A stretch of 38,206 nt of DNA, from contig JAGNYW010000029.1 in NCBI GenBank assembly GCA_017984755.1, forward strand, positions 1 through 38,206, written 5' to 3'. The notes under the pieces are model-generated. The model saw only the letters and a program-made list of their open reading frames with translations, did not search any database and was not told the DNA's origin. Source of the DNA: Methyloversatilis sp. Lineage in GTDB: Bacteria > Pseudomonadota > Gammaproteobacteria > Burkholderiales > Rhodocyclaceae. The first letter of the stretch is position 1. Each line of letters starts with the position of its first letter. A program made the translations under genes and the position numbers. This document shows, in pieces, positions 8,899-17,526 of this stretch.

Positions 8899-10122
8899 TC
8901 AGCGGACGGCGCCGAGGCGCTCGATCTCGACCACGGCGGCGCTCAGTTCGTAGCGCGCGCTGATGAGTTCGTTGCGCACCGCGCGAAAAACGCGCTGTGC
9001 GTCGAGAAAATCGAGAATGCCGCGCTCGCCGAAGCGGTAGGCGGCTTCGGCCACCTTGAGCGCCGCCTCGGCCTCGCGCACGATGCCGGTTTCCAGCGCA
9101 CTGACCTGATTGCGCGACAATTCGAACTGGCTGTACGCCGCTTCAAGTTGCTGCTGCAGCTGGAACAGCCGGTTTTCAAGCTGCAGCCGGTTGCGTTCGA
9201 CCTGCGCGCTCGCCTGGGCGATCGGCCCCTGCCGGCGATCGAACAGCGGAATGGTGACCGCCACGCCGATCCGGTTGGCGTCGTATTCCGGATCGCGATC
9301 ACGCCCGAGCTTGAGCGTGACGTCCGGCGCGCGGCGCAGCTTTTCCAGTGCAAGCTGCTCGTTGTTGCGTTCGATGTCAGCCTTCAGGCGCGCGATTTCA
9401 GGGTTGCGCGACAGCATTTCCTCGCGCAGCCGGGACAGGGGCGGCAGCACGTAATCGGCCACCAGATCGCCTTCCAGATCGAAATCTTCCGGCAGCGCGC
9501 CGGCCACCTGCGCACGCAGGCGTGCCTTGGCCTGCGAAATGCGCAACAGTGCCGCGTCTGCATTCTTCTGCGCGCTGAGCAATTCCGTATCGGCGCGAAT
9601 CAACTCGTAACGCGGCGCTTCACCGGTGTCAACACGCACTTCGACGCGGTTGCGGATGGAGCGCGCCAGTTCCAGATCTTCCTGCGCGGCGCGCAATTCA
9701 CCCTGAAAGCGGATCACCGAATAGAAGTTCTGCTTAAGCTGCGCAAGCAGGTCGATCTCGAACGACTGCACACCCGACTGCGCGACCCGTACGCCGGACT
9801 CGGCCACCCGCAGACGCGCATCGCGTTGCGACGGATAGTCGAAACGCTGCGACAGCACGATCGAACCGAGCGAGCCGGGCGCGAGATTCGGGCCGCGCGA
9901 ATTGCGGTCGCCGCCCATCACCTCGATTTCCGGGTTCGGATAGGCGCGCGCCGTCAGCGTATCGGCACGGCTTACGTCGATATCGGCACGTGCCGCGCCA
10001 AGCGACGGGTTGGCTTCCAGCGCCAGGGTCTTGAGTTGATCAAGCGTGTAACGCTCGGCAGCCTGAGCTGCCGGCACGCAAAGGCCCACTGCAAGCAGAA
10101 GGGCGAAAGCTGTCTTTTTCAT
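8899..10122 (-). CDS. TolC-family outer-membrane factor of the metal efflux system (CzcC/CusC-like)
   Basis: The 407-residue product has a cleavable signal peptide ending near AAQA (about residue 21), followed by YTLDQLKTLALEANPSL, the typical start of the first outer-membrane-efflux repeat. Two long amphipathic helical repeats rich in Ala, Glu, Gln and Arg fill the rest, with Asn/Pro/Glu-rich turns such as YPNPEIEV. Trimers form the outer-membrane exit duct for the RND pump and adaptor encoded downstream; the gap to the adaptor start is about 50 bp. No N-terminal lipobox is present, which differs from CusC and resembles CzcC. Confidence 0.92.
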   Translation of the reverse strand: MKKTAFALLLAVGLCVPAAQAAERYTLDQLKTLALEANPSLGAARADIDVSRADTLTARAYPNPEIEVMGGDRNSRGPNLAPGSLGSIVLSQRFDYPSQRDARLRVAESGVRVAQSGVQSFEIDLLAQLKQNFYSVIRFQGELRAAQEDLELARSIRNRVEVRVDTGEAPRYELIRADTELLSAQKNADAALLRISQAKARLRAQVAGALPEDFDLEGDLVADYVLPPLSRLREEMLSRNPEIARLKADIERNNEQLALEKLRRAPDVTLKLGRDRDPEYDANRIGVAVTIPLFDRRQGPIAQASAQVERNRLQLENRLFQLQQQLEAAYSQFELSRNQVSALETGIVREAEAALKVAEAAYRFGERGILDFLDAQRVFRAVRNELISARYELSAAVVEIERLGAVR

Positions 10123-10248
10123 GGATCCGATGCCCGATTTTTTTCAAACAGAAGAGGGGGTGTCCCCGGAAGGCCACGCCGACGGAGGACCATACGGGAA
10201 CACGCACGCGGCACGGCTATCGCCGGCCGATGCATTGACCGCTTCGGG

Positions 10249-10566
10249 TCAGGCTACCCAGGGTGGGCGCAGCAGAGCCGCGAGCGGGTCCGGCAACTGC
10301 AGCGAAGTAGCCGCATGACTGCGCACGGGATGCGCAGAGAACGTGCGGACGTACGGAGTTTCGGCGACGTCAGGGTCGGCCTGGTCAGTCGACGCTTCGG
10401 CAAGGTGCGGCAGCGCCGCATTCGCAACATCGGAGGACGATGCTTCGAACGTAGTGCAGAAGCTGCACCCGTGTGGTGCGTCCACGGCCTCACCGCCACC
10501 TGCCCAGAGGCTGGACAAGGCTATCGCGAAGAAGGCAGCAAGCAGTAGTGTGCGCAGGAAGACCAT
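10249..10566 (-). CDS. Small secreted protein at the head of the metal efflux operon (CzcI-like)
   Basis: The 105-residue product has a clear N-terminal hydrophobic signal (LRTLLLAAFFAIALSSLWA) and a Cys-Ser-Phe-Cys pair at residues 34 and 37, and it ends in a Pro-rich tail (LLRPPWVA). Small exported proteins with a Cys pair and a PPW/PPR-type tail are commonly encoded ahead of czcCBA operons; CzcI of Cupriavidus is the reference case. I see architectural similarity only and cannot show sequence homology. It precedes the outer-membrane-factor gene by about 126 bp on the same strand. A role in metal sensing or modulation of efflux is possible but unproven. An antisense open frame across the same DNA has no signal or motif and was rejected. 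Confidence 0.65.
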   Translation of the reverse strand: MVFLRTLLLAAFFAIALSSLWAGGGEAVDAPHGCSFCTTFEASSSDVANAALPHLAEASTDQADPDVAETPYVRTFSAHPVRSHAATSLQLPDPLAALLRPPWVA

Positions 10567-10698
10567 GACTGCTTTGAATCGTTGAATGAGAAAAGTTCCT
10601 TATCCGGGAACACTCTTCACATCGCAATGCAGCAAATACTGCGAATGGATCATTTTTTGTGTCTATTGCGTGCACCCCAGGTTGAAGCCGATGGCTCG

Positions 10699-10720
10699 TC
10701 ACTCTGGGTGCAAAGAGTGA
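10699..10720. promoter_or_regulatory. Perfect 7-bp inverted repeat in the divergent metal-efflux/asparaginase promoter region
   Basis: TCACTCT and AGAGTGA flank eight bases. The repeat sits between the divergent small secreted protein (start 10566) and the asparaginase gene (start 10828), where operators for either gene would be expected. No regulator gene is adjacent. It could be a regulator-binding dyad or a leader hairpin; nothing distinguishes these. Confidence 0.3.
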
Positions 10721-10827
10721 AGACCGTGTTACGTAAAGTGGAAGCGCCGGCGACAGGAAGCTTGCCTCGCCTGGCGCGGCTCAACGAGAATGATGCGCAA
10801 CCACCTCACTCGGGCAACATCCATCCG

Positions 10828-11742
10828 ATGAAGCGCATCGTCATTCTCGGTACCGGCGGCACCATCTCCGGTCAGGCGCGCGCCAGCGGCGACAACGTTG
10901 ATTACGTCGCCGGACAGATTGCGGTAGCCGACCTGCTGGCCGAGATACCTGCACTGAAGTGCTTTGTGCTGGACACCGAGCAGGTGGCACAGATCGACAG
11001 CAAGGACATGAGCTTCGCAATCTGGCGCGACCTTGCCCTCCGCGTGGCGCGCCACCTCGCCCGCGACGATGTCGCAGGCATCGTCATCACGCATGGCACG
11101 GATACGCTGGAGGAAACGGCTTACTTCCTGCACCGTGTACTGGCGCCCGCCAAGCCGGTGGTGCTGACGGCAGCCATGCGGCCGGCCGGCGCACTTGCCG
11201 CCGACGGCCCCCAGAACCTGCTCGATTCGGTACGCCTCGCGGCACGGCCGGAAGCACGCGGGGTAGTCGCCTGCATTGCCGGCACCGTGCATGCCGGCCA
11301 GAACGTACGCAAGGCCCATCCGTATCGGCTCGACGCCTTCGATTCCGGTGATGCCGGCCCGCTGGGCTACATGGAAGAAGGTCGCCTGCGGCAACTGCGC
11401 GACTGGCCGCAGGGCGATGCACTCGGGCTGGAATGCGTGCAGCGCGAAATCTGGCCGAGGGTGGACATCGTGATGAGCTACGCCGGCGCCGACGGCACCC
11501 TGGTCGACGCACTGCTCGCACTCGGCGCACGTGGCATCGTCGCCGCAGGCACCGGCAACGGCACGCTGACCGAGCCGCTCGAGGCAGCCCTGCTGCGCGC
11601 GCAGGAAAGCGGCGTCTCCGTGCGTCGCGCCAGTCGCATCGGCTGCGGCCGAGTCATCGACGACGCCACCCCTGCGCTGCCCGGTACAGGCGAGCTGACA
11701 CCGGTCCAGGCACGCATCGAACTGCTGCTGCAACTGCGGTGA
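10828..11742 (+). CDS. L-asparaginase, type II-like, without signal peptide
   Basis: The 304-residue product belongs to the asparaginase/glutaminase family, which hydrolyses L-Asn (and often L-Gln) to the acid and ammonia. The two active-site Thr motifs are present: GTGGTISG with nucleophile Thr12, and HGTDTLEET with Thr91-Asp92. A Lys in the position of Lys162 of E. coli AnsB is seen in NVRKAHPYRLDAF. The order of motifs and AMRPAGALAADGPQNL are type II-like. However, the protein begins MKRIVILGTGG with no secretion signal, so it is probably cytoplasmic. The frame is open for about 245 bp upstream, but that part has no homology or signal sequence. With amiE it gives the window two ammonia-releasing amidohydrolases. 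Confidence 0.93.
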   Translation: MKRIVILGTGGTISGQARASGDNVDYVAGQIAVADLLAEIPALKCFVLDTEQVAQIDSKDMSFAIWRDLALRVARHLARDDVAGIVITHGTDTLEETAYFLHRVLAPAKPVVLTAAMRPAGALAADGPQNLLDSVRLAARPEARGVVACIAGTVHAGQNVRKAHPYRLDAFDSGDAGPLGYMEEGRLRQLRDWPQGDALGLECVQREIWPRVDIVMSYAGADGTLVDALLALGARGIVAAGTGNGTLTEPLEAALLRAQESGVSVRRASRIGCGRVIDDATPALPGTGELTPVQARIELLLQLR

Positions 11743-11876
11743 TCGGCGTGCCGGACAACTCACATGCAATTTCCCTCGACAAGCGATATCGATCATCCTG
11801 CGATGCGCTTACACTGCCGGCTCGTGCACTCCCACAACAAAGCCATTGAAGTGGCTGCAGATTGAAGATCGTTCCG

Positions 11877-13427
11877 ATGCGACGTCGCGCATTCACCATG
11901 CTGCTGACGGTGGCCGCCCTGTTTGCCGGGCTGCTTCCGGTCGCGGCTGCGCTCTATTTCTCCTGGACCTACACGCTCAGGGTTGAAACGCTGCATCTCG
12001 ATACCCTCGCCCAACAGGCACTGGGCCGGGTCGAACAGGTTCTGCACGAAGCGCAGTCCGAACTTGAAAGACTGACGGACGTTCCGCAACCGCCCTGCTC
12101 CGCGGCGCACATCGAACGTCTGAAGCAGATCGCGTACAACACGCCTTTCGTTCGCGGCATCGCCTACGCCGAGAACGGCAACATCCGTTGCAGCAGCATG
12201 GGCGAGCTGCCGCTGTCGGCGCCTCTGCCGGCAGCGGACTGGAACGACGGCAAAGGTCGGCGCCTCTGGTTCAGACTGTCCCACCCGCTGGTCAACAGCA
12301 GGCCTTCGGTGGCGATCGGTCAGGGCGCACACATCGCACTCGTTCACGCGAGCCACTTCGAAGTTCCCGCCGTTACCGACACTCGGCTGGTGGTACTGAG
12401 CAGCACCGACTGGCTGCCGCTCGCCCAGGTCGAGGAGCCATTGCTGACAAGCATGATCGATACCGCGATATCCGGGCGCGAACACATACAGGGCGATCGT
12501 CTCTACGCCGTCGCGCAGTCGGCGGCGTTGCCCATCGTTGCGGTCGGTGCCCAGTCGCGGGCCCGCCTGCTCGCAGCGTGGACCGAGCCCCTGGTGATGA
12601 CCACCCTGCTGGGTGCGATGGTCAGTGCGCTTCTGGTATGGGCGGTGCGTCGTTTCGCGAATCAGGTCTTCTCGCCGGCGACCGTGCTGCTGTCCGCCAT
12701 CCGCCGTGGCGAGTTGCGCGTTGCCTACCACCCGCAGATTCGTCTGTCCGACGGCCGCTGCGTAGGTGCCGAACTGCTGGTGCGCTGGCCGGACCAGAAC
12801 GAACCTGTGATGAGTACCGACGATCTGGTTCATCTGGCGGAGCATTCCGGCTTCGAACACGAAATCACCGCCCGCGTGCTGCGTGCCGCCATTTCGGAGA
12901 TCGGCGACCTGCTGCAGCGCCGTCCTGAACTGACGGTATCGCTGAACGTCGCCTCGCACGACCTGGAAAGCGGCGGCCTCGCCGAACTACTGTCGGACGT
13001 ACTGGACGGCAACGGCATCCGGCGCAGCCAGATCGAACTCGAACTGACCGAACGCAACCTGATCCAGGCCGGATCAGCCGGTGTCGTGCTGGCTCGGTTG
13101 CGCGAAGCAGGTCACAAAGTGCTGCTCGACGATTTCGGCACTGGTTACTCGAGCCTGTCTTACCTGCACGACCTGCCGGTCGATGCCCTGAAGATAGATC
13201 GCGCCTTCGTCGGCACCATAGGCGTCGATTCGCTGCATGCACCGCTGGTGCCGCACATCGCCGAGATTGCCCGGTCCCGCAAGCTGCAGATGGTGGCGGA
13301 AGGCGTGGAGACAGAGCAGCAGGCCGACTATCTGCGCGAGCAGGGCGTGCAGATCGCACAGGGCTTCCTGTACGCCCGGCCCATGGATGCCGACGAATTC
13401 CGCCGCTTTCTCGCGATCCGCAGCTGA
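11877..13427 (+). CDS. Membrane c-di-GMP phosphodiesterase with periplasmic CSS-motif sensor and EAL domain
   Basis: The 516-residue product has an N-terminal membrane helix (about residues 7-27), a periplasmic domain containing Cys105-Ser-Ser, and a second helix near residues 239-260. A cytoplasmic EAL domain covers residues 275-510. The EAL signature is ELLVR (Glu299), a common variant, and the catalytic LDDFGTGYSSL and AEGVET motifs are intact, so activity in hydrolysing c-di-GMP is expected. In CSS-type phosphodiesterases of E. coli, oxidation of the periplasmic Cys pair is known to regulate activity. Another Cys lies near residue 75. A TTG start at 11862 would add five residues; ATG 11877 is preferred. 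The gene follows asparaginase by 134 bp and may have its own promoter. Confidence 0.9.
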   Translation: MRRRAFTMLLTVAALFAGLLPVAAALYFSWTYTLRVETLHLDTLAQQALGRVEQVLHEAQSELERLTDVPQPPCSAAHIERLKQIAYNTPFVRGIAYAENGNIRCSSMGELPLSAPLPAADWNDGKGRRLWFRLSHPLVNSRPSVAIGQGAHIALVHASHFEVPAVTDTRLVVLSSTDWLPLAQVEEPLLTSMIDTAISGREHIQGDRLYAVAQSAALPIVAVGAQSRARLLAAWTEPLVMTTLLGAMVSALLVWAVRRFANQVFSPATVLLSAIRRGELRVAYHPQIRLSDGRCVGAELLVRWPDQNEPVMSTDDLVHLAEHSGFEHEITARVLRAAISEIGDLLQRRPELTVSLNVASHDLESGGLAELLSDVLDGNGIRRSQIELELTERNLIQAGSAGVVLARLREAGHKVLLDDFGTGYSSLSYLHDLPVDALKIDRAFVGTIGVDSLHAPLVPHIAEIARSRKLQMVAEGVETEQQADYLREQGVQIAQGFLYARPMDADEFRRFLAIRS

Positions 13428-13457
13428 ACCCCGCACGCGCGCTGCAGTCCATCGCTC

Positions 13458-14144
13458 GTGCTCACACTGACCTCGATCGACAAGACGCTGCCCGGCCATT
13501 CGCCGCGCGTGCTGCTGCACGCGATCGATCTGGCCGTCGCTGCCGGAGAATATGTAGCGGTGATCGGTGAATCGGGGTCGGGCAAATCGACGCTGCTCAA
13601 TGTCGTTGCCGGCCTCGACAGGCCGGACGCCGGAGGGGTGTGTTTCGATGGCGTCGAGGTATCGGCGCTCGATGACGATGCGGCCACGCTCTGGCGGCGC
13701 ACCCGGGTGGGCTTCGTGTTCCAGGCCTTCCACGTATTGCCTTGGCTGAGTCTGCGCGACAACGTGGCCCTGCCGCTCGCGCTGGCCGGCGTCGGGCGAC
13801 GCGAGCGGCATGCCCGGGCGCTGGCGCAGCTGGCGTCGGTCGGGCTGGGCGATCGCGCCGGCGACAGTCCGACGCAGCTGTCCGGCGGCGAACTGCAGCG
13901 GGTGGCCATCGCACGGGCACTGGTGCATCGACCGCGCCTGCTGCTGGCCGACGAGCCGACAGGCAATCTCGATGCCGACAACGCCGGGCGGGTGGCTGCG
14001 CTGCTGCGCGACGCCGTGAAAGGCAGCGGCGCCTGCGGCCTGCTGGTGACGCACTCGGCCACCGTGGCGGCCGGTGCCGACCGCATACTCCGGCTGGGCA
14101 GAGACGGCCGTCTGCAGCAGGTCGAAGTGCGGCCCGATGCTTGA
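13458..14144 (+). CDS. ABC transporter ATP-binding protein (LolD/MacB-like)
   Basis: The 228-residue product has all ABC ATPase motifs: Walker A GESGSGKST, signature LSGGELQRVAIARAL, Walker B LLLADEPTGNLD and the H-loop LLVTHS. The GLDRPDAGG and VFQAFHVLPWLSLRDNVALP segments are typical of the LolD/MacB/FtsE branch, which drives FtsX-type permeases. Translation probably starts at GTG 13458; no nearby in-frame ATG gives a full N-terminus. Its stop codon overlaps the start of the permease gene by 8 bp (ATGCTTGA), so the two are coupled and form one transporter. Confidence 0.92.
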   Translation: MLTLTSIDKTLPGHSPRVLLHAIDLAVAAGEYVAVIGESGSGKSTLLNVVAGLDRPDAGGVCFDGVEVSALDDDAATLWRRTRVGFVFQAFHVLPWLSLRDNVALPLALAGVGRRERHARALAQLASVGLGDRAGDSPTQLSGGELQRVAIARALVHRPRLLLADEPTGNLDADNAGRVAALLRDAVKGSGACGLLVTHSATVAAGADRILRLGRDGRLQQVEVRPDA

Positions 14145-16611
14145 TCTGCTGTGGCGCTCGGCGCGACGCGGCGCCAGCAGACTCGCGCTGCTGGCGATCG
14201 CACTCGGCGTGGCACTGGGTGTCGCGGTATCGGCCATCCACCATTCCGCCCTCGACGAATTCGAGTCCGGCCTGCGCGCGGTATCGGGAACGGCCGACTT
14301 CGAAGTCGTCGCGCTGCGCGGCATGGAAGAGTCGCTCTACCCGCTTCTGTCCCGCCTGCCCGATGTGGCGCACGCCAGCCCACTGGTCGAACGCGAACTC
14401 GGGATCGAACGCAACGGCCGCACCCTGAAGCTGCGCGTGATCGGGCTGGACGCCTTTCGTGCCGGCGCCGTGCAGCCCACCCTGCTGCCACCGGCCGAAG
14501 CGATCGGCACACTGCTGGAACCTGGCCGCATCCATCTGAGCCATGCCGCGGGACGTGCCCTCGGCGTGCAGCCGGGCGATACGCTGCCGCTCGGTCGAGA
14601 CGGGCACCTCTTCACCGTGGCCGGCTGGCTGCCCTCCGCCGGCAGCGGTGCCATGCTGGCCGTGATGGACATCGGCGAAGCGCAATGGCGCCTGGGTACG
14701 ACCGGCCGGATCAACCGCGTGGCGCTGCGCCTGCGCGAGGGCGTCAACCGCGGCGATGCAGCAGCTCGCATCGCCGCCATGCTGCCGGCAGACGTACAGT
14801 TGCAGACACCGGCGCAGGCGCTCGAACGGGCCGACCGACTGTCGCGCGCCTATCGTGTGAACCTCGGTCTGCTGGCGCTGATAGCGCTTGCGGTCGGCAG
14901 CTTTCTGGTGGCGGCCACCCAGGCAGCTGCGATAGCGCGACGCACCGGTGAAATCGCGTTCCTGCGCGCGGCCGGGCTGACCCGCCGACAACTCATGCGG
15001 ATGCTCATCGGCGAAGGGGCGCTGCTGGGCCTGTGCGGCGCGCTCGCCGGCATCGCGCTCGGTCACGGGCTGGCTGCGCTCGCGCTGCAGTTCATCGGTG
15101 CCGATCTCGGCGCCGGTCTGGTGTCCGGCGTGGCGCCTGCACTGTCGTTCGACGCTGCAGCCAGCGCGGGTTTCGGCCTGCTCGGTGTGGCCTCTGCAGC
15201 CGCCGGTGCCGCCTGGCCCACTCGCGAAGCACTGTCGATACAGCCAGCCCGGGCGCTGCGCGCCGGACACTTCATGGCGGTGCCGCGCATGCTGCACTAC
15301 CGGCACCGCACACTCGCCGCACTGGCTGCCCTGATCATCGCAGGGCTTGCCGCGCCGCTGCCGCCGCTGCATGGCCTGCCTCTCGGCGGTTACGCTGCGA
15401 TCGCCTGCGTACTGGCCGCCGCCGTGCTGGCGGTGCCGCCGCTGGCGCGCGGTCTGGCGCAGGCGCTGCCCGACTTCAGTACCGTGCCGCTGGCACTGGC
15501 GCGCGCCCGCCTGCTGGCCGAGCCCGGCTTTGCATCGCGCAGCGCGGCTGGCGTGCTGGCCGCCACCGCGCTCATCGTCGCCATGGCGGTAATGGTTTCG
15601 TCGTTCCGCGTTTCGGTCGATCGATGGCTCGGCGACGTGCTGCCGGCCGAGCTGTACATCCGCGGCGACCGCGACCGGGCGTGGCCACCCGACATCGAAG
15701 CGCAGCTGGCTGCCGTGCCGGGCGTGGTCCGCGTGGAAACCATCCGGCACCGAACGATGCTGCTGCGGGCCGATCTGCCGCCAGTGGCACTGATCGCGCG
15801 TCCGCTGCCCGACGACGTCGGCCGCGTGCTGCCGCGGGTAGGTGCTTCCGCTCCGCGCGGCTTACTGCCGCAGGTATGGGCCTCGGAAGCGATGGCCGAT
15901 CTGTACGGCTGGCGCACCGGCCAGGAAGTGATGCTGCCGATCACCGGACAGGCGCTGCGCGTGCAGGTGGCCGGGCTGTGGCGCGACTACGCACGCCAGC
16001 ATGGCGCCGTGGTGATGGATCTGGCGCGTTACCGCACACTGACCGGCGATCATGCAGCCGACGACTTCGGGTTGTGGCTGGACGCGGGATCGGATGCGTC
16101 GGCCACGGCAGATGCACTGCGCTCGGCCAGCGGGCTCGGCGACTCACTCGAACTGACGTCCAGCGAAGAGGTGCGACGGCTGTCGCTGGGCGTATTCGAC
16201 CGGACCTTCGCCGCGACCTACGCCTTGGAAGCAGCGTCGGCGCTCATCGGGCTGGCCGGCATCGCCGCTGCCTTCGCCGCATCGGCCAGCGCGCGGACAC
16301 GCGAATTCGGCCTGCTGCGCCATGTCGGCTGCACCCGCCGGCAGATCGCCGCACAGCTCGCCGCCGAGGGCCTGCTCAGTGCACTGCCCGGCCTGCTGCT
16401 CGGCCTGCTTGCCGGCTTTGCAATGAGCGCACTGCTGATCGAAGTGGTGAACCGCCAATCCTTCCACTGGAGCATGGACTGGGTCGTGCCCTGGGGCTGG
16501 CTGGCGCTCATCGTGCTGGCCATGCTGGCGGCGTCGACGCTGGCCGCCATCGTGGGCGCGCGCGGCGCGCTCGGCGTGGCCGCAGTGCGTGCCGTCAAAT
16601 CCGACGGTTGA
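14137..16611 (+). CDS. FtsX-domain ABC transporter permease (two-domain type)
   Basis: The 824-residue product has an N-terminal membrane helix (LALLAIALGVALGVAVSAI), a large periplasmic MacB-PCD-like region, three helices (about 245-365), and central hydrophobic segments. A second periplasmic region follows, and a second FtsX domain (about 695-815) ends the protein. TRRQLMRMLIGEGALLGLCG and TRRQIAAQLAAEGLLSALPG mark the two FtsX units as an internal repeat. Such permeases work with LolD-like ATPases in mechanotransmission, lipoprotein release or export rather than bulk uptake. The family often sits beside a secreted AttH-like protein, but none is visible here; the next gene encodes a CIA30-domain protein instead. 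Function in this organism is unknown. Confidence 0.88.
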   Translation: MLDLLWRSARRGASRLALLAIALGVALGVAVSAIHHSALDEFESGLRAVSGTADFEVVALRGMEESLYPLLSRLPDVAHASPLVERELGIERNGRTLKLRVIGLDAFRAGAVQPTLLPPAEAIGTLLEPGRIHLSHAAGRALGVQPGDTLPLGRDGHLFTVAGWLPSAGSGAMLAVMDIGEAQWRLGTTGRINRVALRLREGVNRGDAAARIAAMLPADVQLQTPAQALERADRLSRAYRVNLGLLALIALAVGSFLVAATQAAAIARRTGEIAFLRAAGLTRRQLMRMLIGEGALLGLCGALAGIALGHGLAALALQFIGADLGAGLVSGVAPALSFDAAASAGFGLLGVASAAAGAAWPTREALSIQPARALRAGHFMAVPRMLHYRHRTLAALAALIIAGLAAPLPPLHGLPLGGYAAIACVLAAAVLAVPPLARGLAQALPDFSTVPLALARARLLAEPGFASRSAAGVLAATALIVAMAVMVSSFRVSVDRWLGDVLPAELYIRGDRDRAWPPDIEAQLAAVPGVVRVETIRHRTMLLRADLPPVALIARPLPDDVGRVLPRVGASAPRGLLPQVWASEAMADLYGWRTGQEVMLPITGQALRVQVAGLWRDYARQHGAVVMDLARYRTLTGDHAADDFGLWLDAGSDASATADALRSASGLGDSLELTSSEEVRRLSLGVFDRTFAATYALEAASALIGLAGIAAAFAASASARTREFGLLRHVGCTRRQIAAQLAAEGLLSALPGLLLGLLAGFAMSALLIEVVNRQSFHWSMDWVVPWGWLALIVLAMLAASTLAAIVGARGALGVAAVRAVKSDG

Positions 16612-16665
16612 ATGCAGGACGCGCGGGCGATTGCCCGCAACGCAAACGCCCAGCACAATACGGCT

Positions 16666-17172
16666 ATGGCTCGCACACTGTACGAATTCGGAAATGCCGC
16701 GTCAGCCGCGCAATGGTCTGCCATCGATGATGGCGTGATGGGCGGCATGTCGCGCAGCCGCATGCGTCACGACCCGGCCGGTTACGCGGTGTTCGAAGGC
16801 ATCGTGTCGCTGGAGCGCAACGGCGGGTTCGCGTCGGTACGCGCGCAGCCCGGCGACGTGGCACGCGTCGGTGCGACGCATTACGTTCTGGTGGTGCAGG
16901 GCGACGGCAAGCGCTACAAGCTCAGCCTGCGCTGCGACGACGACTTCGACGGACTGAGTCACCAGATCGCGTTCGAACCGCCGGCCGGCAAATGGGCCAC
17001 CGTGCAGTTGCCGGTGGCCGCTTTCCAGCCGACCTTCCGTGGCCGCAACGTGGTCGGCGCACCACCGCTCGATCCGGGGCGCGTGAGGCAGGTCGGACTG
17101 ATGATCGCCGACCGTCAGGCCGGCACTTTTTCCCTCGCCGTGCGCTCGATCAGCGTGCTGCTCAGTGCTTGA
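16666..17172 (+). CDS. CIA30-domain protein (NADH:ubiquinone oxidoreductase assembly factor-like)
   Basis: The 168-residue product resembles the CIA30 (complex I intermediate-associated protein 30) family, a jelly-roll carbohydrate-binding-like fold. The signature elements are WSAIDDGVMGGMSRS near the N-terminus, ERNGGFASVRA, and a late strand pattern ending GLMIADRQAGTFSLAVRSI. Mitochondrial homologues help assemble complex I; bacterial members are mostly uncharacterised, so an assembly role should not be assumed. The start at 16666 gives the usual N-terminus; an in-frame ATG at 16612, directly after the permease stop codon, would add 18 low-complexity residues. It may be cotranscribed with the ABC transporter. 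Its 3' end overlaps the convergent 42-residue gene by 11 bp. Confidence 0.82.
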   Translation: MARTLYEFGNAASAAQWSAIDDGVMGGMSRSRMRHDPAGYAVFEGIVSLERNGGFASVRAQPGDVARVGATHYVLVVQGDGKRYKLSLRCDDDFDGLSHQIAFEPPAGKWATVQLPVAAFQPTFRGRNVVGAPPLDPGRVRQVGLMIADRQAGTFSLAVRSISVLLSA

Positions 17173-17290
17173 CGATGGGCTGAATCGCCTCCGACGCGTT
17201 CTTCTTGGCCTGCTTGGCCGCCTTCTTTTCCTTCGGCGTCGACGCAGCCTGCTTCTTCACCGCCTTGACGCTGTTGCGTTCCTTGCTCAT
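17162..17290 (-). CDS. Small Lys/Ala-rich basic protein of 42 residues
   Basis: A short frame reads MSKERNSVKAVKKQAASTPK and continues Lys/Ala-rich to end IQPIVKH. It has a strong Shine-Dalgarno (AAGGAG, about 8 bases before the ATG), high GC3 and a single clean stop. The composition (about a quarter Lys, much Ala) suggests a nucleic-acid-binding or disordered basic peptide, but I recognise no family. The gene is convergent to the CIA30 gene and overlaps its last 11 bp. A dyad with a TATAGT element lies 35 bp upstream. Real translation is likely; function is unknown. Confidence 0.65.
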   Translation of the reverse strand: MSKERNSVKAVKKQAASTPKEKKAAKQAKKNASEAIQPIVKH

Positions 17291-17324
17291 TTTCGCGCTC
17301 CTTGAATGCACCGCAGACGACGCG

Positions 17325-17349
17325 GCAACACTTCACTATAGCGTGTTGC
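17325..17349 (-). promoter_or_regulatory. Dyad overlapping a possible -10 element of the small basic protein gene
   Basis: GCAACAC and GTGTTGC are perfect 7-bp arms around 11 bases. On the minus strand the interior reads GCTATAGTG, containing a TATAGT -10-like hexamer about 45 bp upstream of the 42-residue gene. A dyad centred on a -10 element is typical of a repressor operator. No convincing -35 hexamer is visible. Confidence 0.35.
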
Positions 17350-17507
17350 GCCGGCTGGCATGGCGCCCGGTGGTGCTGATCGCGGCGAGGTCGGAAGCCG
17401 CATGCGAACGAAGCAGACGAAGCGTCCGGGCATGCCTCGCCCGCTGCCTTCATCAGGGCGAAGCGTTACCGCACCATTCCGTCGAACACATCATGATCCT
17501 ACTGCCG

Positions 17508-17526
17508 CGACGGCTTACAGCCGTCG
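17508..17526 (-). terminator. Hairpin at the stop codon of the DCC-COQ7 gene
   Basis: CGACGGC and GCCGTCG form a perfect 7-bp GC-rich stem with a 5-base loop that contains the TAA stop of the gene. No run of T follows on the minus strand, so Rho-independent termination is doubtful. It may act as a transcript 3'-end stabiliser. Confidence 0.3.

Noticed and set aside
11743-11876. Sigma-28 or sigma-70 promoter before the CSS-EAL gene
   Set aside because: GCGATATC and TTACACT are present, but no -35 element stands at an acceptable distance from either.
13597-15750. 717-codon open frame on the minus strand across the ABC transporter genes
   Set aside because: Its composition is low-complexity Arg/Gln/Gly, with no motif. 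The plus strand has coupled ATPase and permease genes with all motifs.
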